In this document: piece after piece, positions 60,678-64,000 of the stretch
Position numbering within the stretch: position 1 is the first letter of the stretch
Layout: each line of letters begins with the position of its first letter
Assembly (NCBI RefSeq): GCF_014274465.1
Contig: NZ_CP060394.1
Coordinates: 1,860,001 to 1,924,000 of the forward strand
DNA length: 64,000 bases
Source of the DNA: Alloacidobacterium dinghuense
GTDB lineage: Bacteria; Acidobacteriota; Terriglobia; Terriglobales; Acidobacteriaceae
Reading direction: 5' to 3'
The notes under the pieces: model-generated
The model's database searches: none
What the model saw: the letters and a program-made list of their open reading frames with translations, nothing else
Told to the model about the DNA's origin: nothing
Program-made: the position numbers and the translations under genes

Positions 60678-63638
60678 ATGGCATCGATACAAGCAGACCG
60701 GATTCTCAACTTCACCAGCCCGCTGGGAGCCGACGTTCTCCTGCCCGAATTTCTCGCCGGAGCAGAAGGCGTCTCCGAACTCTTCTACTATCAAGCGGAG
60801 CTGGTCGCCGACGTCAACACGACGATCGATCCTAAAAAGATCATCGGCAGCAAGGTCACCATCGGCATCGTTGCTGACGACAACGGCACAAATCGCTACA
60901 TCAACGGAATCGTCGCCAGCTTCGAATCCAGCGGTGGCGATGACGAGTACAACAACTACAAGGCGTACATCGTCCCCAACATCTGGCTGCTCACGCTCAA
61001 CGTCAACACCCGCGTCTTCCAGGACAAGACCGTCACAGACGTCATCAAAGCCGTACTCTCGCCATACAACATCAGCCCTTCGATTCAAACTTCCGGCACC
61101 TACACACCCATGGAGTACTGCACCCAATACCGGGAGACCGACTTCGCTTTCATCTCGCGTCTCATGGAGCAGCACGGAATCCTCTATTACTTCACGCACA
61201 CTAAGGATGACCACACCTTCACGCTGCAGGACACATCCACAAAACTCAGCGCCTGCCCTCTTCAAGATTCCCTCATGTACTCACCAGAAGGCGACAAGAG
61301 CGCGGGCTTCTACGAATTTGTCATCACTGGCCTGCGCGCTAAGACCAGCATGGTCACTGGCAAGTACACCGCATGGGACTACAGCTTCATCCGCTACCAG
61401 AAGTTGCCGAACCCGCTCGCCAGCACACAGACCGCAGGTCCGCTTGGCGCAAACAGCAATGAGCAATACGACTACGCCGACAGCGCAGCAGCTTACCTGA
61501 AGAAGCCCGGCTCCGATTCCACCATCGCCGACCTCTCCAACTTCTTCCAGACCATGCGCCGCGATGCCGGCGACGCAGAGTGCGTCGTCATCGAAGGTGT
61601 ATCCAATGCCATCTCGATGCAAAGCGGCTTCAACTTCACGCTGACCGAGTACCCGCAGTCGGCCATCAACACAAAATACCTGCTCACCCGCATCGAGCAC
61701 AGCGTGCGACAAACGCCGCCCTATCGCGCTCGCGGAACCGCAACGACCACCCCCTACAACAACTCCTTCACCGCAATCCCATTCGCCACGCTTTATCGCC
61801 CGCTGCGCGCAACGCCGAAGCCAGTCGTCAACGGCATGCATACGGGCCAGGTCGTCGTTCCCTCCGGCGAAGACTCCTACATGGACAAGTACGGCCGCGT
61901 CAACGTCCAGTTCTTCTGGGACCGCCTGCGCAAGGCGAACACGCCTGACAACACCCTTCTGCGCGTCGCCCAAGGCTGGGCCGGCAAAGGCTGGGGCACC
62001 TACTTCTGGCCGCGCGTCAACGACGAAGTCCTCATCGACTTCATCGAAGGCGACCCCGATCAGCCCATCGTCGTTGGCTCCGTCTACAACGGCGTCAACA
62101 TGCCGAAGTACGACCCCGCGGGCCAGTACACGCTCTCGGGCATCCTCACGCGCAGCTCCAAAGACGGAGGCGACGCCAACGCCAACGAGCTCCGCTTCGA
62201 AGACCTGAAAGGTAAAGAGCAGGTCTTCATGAACGCCGAGCGCGACTATGACCTCCACGTCGAGCACGACCACCACACGCTCATCGGCAATGAACAGCAT
62301 GAAAAGATCACGTCCAATCACTTCATGGAAACCGATGGCGACACCCATCTGCTCATCAAGGGAGTTCTCAACGAAGAAGTCGATGGCGATGTCAGCCAGA
62401 ATCTGAAAGGCAAGCAGATCATCAAAATCGGCTCTGACCGTGACGAGGACATCGGTTCGAACGCCGTCATCAAGATAGGGTCAAACAAGGATGAAAATGT
62501 CGGCTCCAACCTCACCGAGAAAGTAGGGTCGAGCTACTCCCTCGATGTCGGCATGAGCGAAAACCACAAAATCGGCATGTCCTACAACATCGATTCCGGT
62601 ATGACGGTCAACATCAAAGCCGGCATGTCGATCGTGATCGATGCTCCCCTGGGCGTGAGCCTCACCTGCGGCGGCAACTTCGTCAACCTCACTCCTGCCG
62701 GCGTCATGATTCAGGGCATTCTAGTCAATATCAACAGTGGCGGAGCGGCCATGTCAGCGCAGTCCGCAAGCACGCAATCTCCGCAATCTCCAGGCTCACC
62801 CACCGCGCCCACCGCGCCTACCTTCCCCGGCGACACGCCGCCCTCGCAAGCCGCCTCCGGTTCATCCGGATCGTCAACCACGACGCCAAAGGCTACCACT
62901 GGAAGCGCCGGCGGCCCCGCCTCGCCATCAACGCCTCCTGCTCCTCCACCGGCTCCGGCAGCGGCAGGAGCGGCTTCGAGCGCCGCAGGCCCGGCACAAC
63001 AGGCAACACAACAAGCTGCGCAAGCTGCTCAACAAGCTGCAAATCAAGCACAGCAGGCTGCGAATCAGGCACAACAGGCAGCCCAACAAACCGAGCAGCA
63101 GGCGCAGCAAGCCGTCCAGCAGGTCACGCAGGAAGCCCGTCAGGCTTACCAGCAGGCAAATCAAGCCGTTCAGCAGGCACAGCAGCAGGTGAGCCAGGCC
63201 GCAGCGCAAGGACAGGCCGCAGCCCAGCAAGCTCTCAATCAGGCTCAGCAACAAGCGCAACAAACCGCGCAGCAGGCAGCAGGCGCTGTCCAGGCTGCGC
63301 AAAAGCAGGCGGCGCAAGTTGAACAGCAGGCACAACAGGCCGCGCAACAAGCACAGCAACAGGCCCAGCAAGCCGAGCAGCAAGCGCAACAAGCAGCACA
63401 GGCGGCACAACAGCAAGGACAACAGGCGCAACAACAAGCCCAGCAAGCCGCGCAGCAGGCACAACAGGCGGCAAAGCAGGCGCAACAACAAGCCCAGCAG
63501 GCGCAGCAACAGGCGCAACAGGCCGCCAATCAGGTCAAGGGAGCAGCATCCCAGGCAACGCAGCAGGCGCAACAGGCCGCCAATCAGGCTCAGCAAGCAG
63601 CACAACAAGCCATCGGCCAGGCAATGAAAGGGTTCTAG
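60678..63638 (+). CDS. vgrG: T6SS spike VgrG (TssI) with long Ala/Gln-rich tail
   Basis: The 986-residue protein starts MASIQADRILNFTSPLGADVLL and has the gp27-like part (ELFYYQAELVAD, YRETDFAFISRLMEQHGILYYF). Its gp5 OB-fold includes GQVVVPSGEDSYMDKYGRVNVQFFWDR, and a beta-helix needle follows with repeated KIGS/VGS-type rungs (KIGSDRDEDIGS, KIGSNKDENVGS, KVGSSYSLDVG) up to about residue 680. After a Ser/Thr/Pro linker the last 210 residues (about 774-986) are a nearly pure Ala/Gln coiled coil. No known enzymatic toxin domain is seen. It is followed by PAAR. Confidence 0.93.
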   Translation: MASIQADRILNFTSPLGADVLLPEFLAGAEGVSELFYYQAELVADVNTTIDPKKIIGSKVTIGIVADDNGTNRYINGIVASFESSGGDDEYNNYKAYIVPNIWLLTLNVNTRVFQDKTVTDVIKAVLSPYNISPSIQTSGTYTPMEYCTQYRETDFAFISRLMEQHGILYYFTHTKDDHTFTLQDTSTKLSACPLQDSLMYSPEGDKSAGFYEFVITGLRAKTSMVTGKYTAWDYSFIRYQKLPNPLASTQTAGPLGANSNEQYDYADSAAAYLKKPGSDSTIADLSNFFQTMRRDAGDAECVVIEGVSNAISMQSGFNFTLTEYPQSAINTKYLLTRIEHSVRQTPPYRARGTATTTPYNNSFTAIPFATLYRPLRATPKPVVNGMHTGQVVVPSGEDSYMDKYGRVNVQFFWDRLRKANTPDNTLLRVAQGWAGKGWGTYFWPRVNDEVLIDFIEGDPDQPIVVGSVYNGVNMPKYDPAGQYTLSGILTRSSKDGGDANANELRFEDLKGKEQVFMNAERDYDLHVEHDHHTLIGNEQHEKITSNHFMETDGDTHLLIKGVLNEEVDGDVSQNLKGKQIIKIGSDRDEDIGSNAVIKIGSNKDENVGSNLTEKVGSSYSLDVGMSENHKIGMSYNIDSGMTVNIKAGMSIVIDAPLGVSLTCGGNFVNLTPAGVMIQGILVNINSGGAAMSAQSASTQSPQSPGSPTAPTAPTFPGDTPPSQAASGSSGSSTTTPKATTGSAGGPASPSTPPAPPPAPAAAGAASSAAGPAQQATQQAAQAAQQAANQAQQAANQAQQAAQQTEQQAQQAVQQVTQEARQAYQQANQAVQQAQQQVSQAAAQGQAAAQQALNQAQQQAQQTAQQAAGAVQAAQKQAAQVEQQAQQAAQQAQQQAQQAEQQAQQAAQAAQQQGQQAQQQAQQAAQQAQQAAKQAQQQAQQAQQQAQQAANQVKGAASQATQQAQQAANQAQQAAQQAIGQAMKGF
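62998..63630. repeat. Low-complexity CAACAGGC-rich repeat tract
   Basis: The 3' third of vgrG is a degenerate tandem array built from CAG/CAA/GCA/GCG codons in units such as QQAQQAANQA. Unit lengths vary (about 9-33 bases) and no single period is exact. It could grow or shrink by slippage. It also generates meaningless minus-strand frames rich in Leu/Cys. Confidence 0.8.
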
Positions 63639-63644
63639 TCAGCC

Positions 63645-64000
63645 ATGGGAATGCCAGCGGCAACCATCACCAGCATGACCGCGCACGGCGGCAACGTCGT
63701 CATGGGTTTCCCCACGGTCATGATCAACTTCCTGCCGGCCTCGCGCATCACCGACATGCACGTCTGCCCCATGGTCACAGTACTCGTCCCGCACGTCGGC
63801 GGTCCGTTTGTCCTTGGATCGCCAACCGTCCTGGTTGGCTTCATGCCGCAATCCCGCGTGACTGACCAGCTTGTCTGCGTTGGCCCGCCGGATATCTGTG
63901 TCATGGGCGCCATGACAGTGCTCGTTGGTATGGCTGGCGCTGGAGGAGCCGCAGGCGCGGGCGGCGGCATCGGAGCAATGGGAGCGTCGGTTCCCATGCA
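63645..64000 (+). CDS. PAAR-domain spike tip protein, cut by window edge
   Basis: A frame from ATG 63645 has no stop before the window ends, giving 118 residues. It has PAAR-repeat features: MPAATITSMTAHGGNVVMGF, PASRITDMHVCPMVTVLVPHVGGPF, VLVGFMPQSRVTDQLVCVGPPDIC. The two D-x-x-H/C-type loops and VGGP are those of PAAR proteins that cap VgrG. It ends in a Gly/Ala/Met-rich stretch (GMAGAGGAAGAGGG) that may lead into further domains. It begins six bases after the vgrG stop. Confidence 0.88.
   Translation, partial: MGMPAATITSMTAHGGNVVMGFPTVMINFLPASRITDMHVCPMVTVLVPHVGGPFVLGSPTVLVGFMPQSRVTDQLVCVGPPDICVMGAMTVLVGMAGAGGAAGAGGGIGAMGASVPM

Noticed and set aside
61281-62348. Minus-strand frame of 355 residues across vgrG
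   Set aside because: It is complementary to the gp5-like part of vgrG and lacks domain features.
62998-63630. Apparent CRISPR-like or tandem-repeat array and minus-strand Leu/Cys-rich frames
   Set aside because: The repeats are Ala/Gln codons in the vgrG tail, without spacers of uniform length. The minus-strand frames are shadows.

Overview
The window looks like a chromosomal segment of an Acidobacteriota bacterium, probably Terriglobia/Acidobacteriaceae. This is inferred from gene content and style (moderately high GC, DUF4097 protein, kinase/CsgG genes, ferritin-like Tat protein, YkgJ protein, SIS/PfkB sugar locus, split type VI secretion cluster), not from a marker gene. No rRNA, tRNA, CRISPR array, transposase or phage gene was found.

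Layout. (1) 1-3975: a sugar or aminosugar catabolic module with a PfkB kinase (cut by the left edge), an AgaS-like SIS protein, an APC permease and a DeoR-type repressor. (2) 4341-15020: a tightly coupled eight-gene minus-strand operon with four B12-binding-type radical SAM enzymes, two separate SAM methyltransferases, a methyltransferase-amidohydrolase fusion and a radical SAM/SPASM enzyme. I recognise no known pathway, and this is the best candidate here for an undescribed biosynthetic system. (3) 15225-38022: mostly housekeeping and accessory genes: DUF4097 protein, HlyD adaptor, CorC-like protein with an orphan DppB-type permease, phosphodiesterase, coaBC, family 4 uracil-DNA glycosylase, SDR, ferritin-like protein, a VOC protein, a cytochrome c maturation group (ccmE-ccmA-ybaK-ccmB), thiC, a DUF4965-type glutaminase-like protein, an oligopeptidase B-like peptidase, and an operon of Ser/Thr kinase, CsgG-like protein and a hypothetical protein. 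(4) 38335-40656: a small unrecognised protein, a PP2C phosphatase, a repeat-bearing intergenic stretch and a YjbR/MmcQ protein flanked by direct repeats. (5) 40702-64000: a type VI secretion system in two divergent blocks.

The T6SS has tssK1-tssL-tssM on the minus strand, a tail-anchored Pro/Ala-rich protein with nine G-x-F-T-(Q/R) repeats on the plus strand, a second tssK on the minus strand, then the plus-strand operon tssB-tssC-hcp-tagJ-tssA-tssE-tssF-tssG-clpV-vgrG-PAAR, which runs off the right edge. Sheath, tube, baseplate, spike and recycling ATPase are present, as is the TssL/TssM membrane pair. No TssJ lipoprotein or FHA protein is visible. The duplicated tssK, the FTQ-repeat membrane protein and the long Ala/Gln tail of VgrG are the unusual features. 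The nearby Ser/Thr kinase and PP2C phosphatase could regulate secretion, but that is inference from proximity.

All functions are read from motifs and family resemblance without database searches. Start sites were moved from the longest frame where overlap, ribosome binding site or domain boundary favoured another codon.
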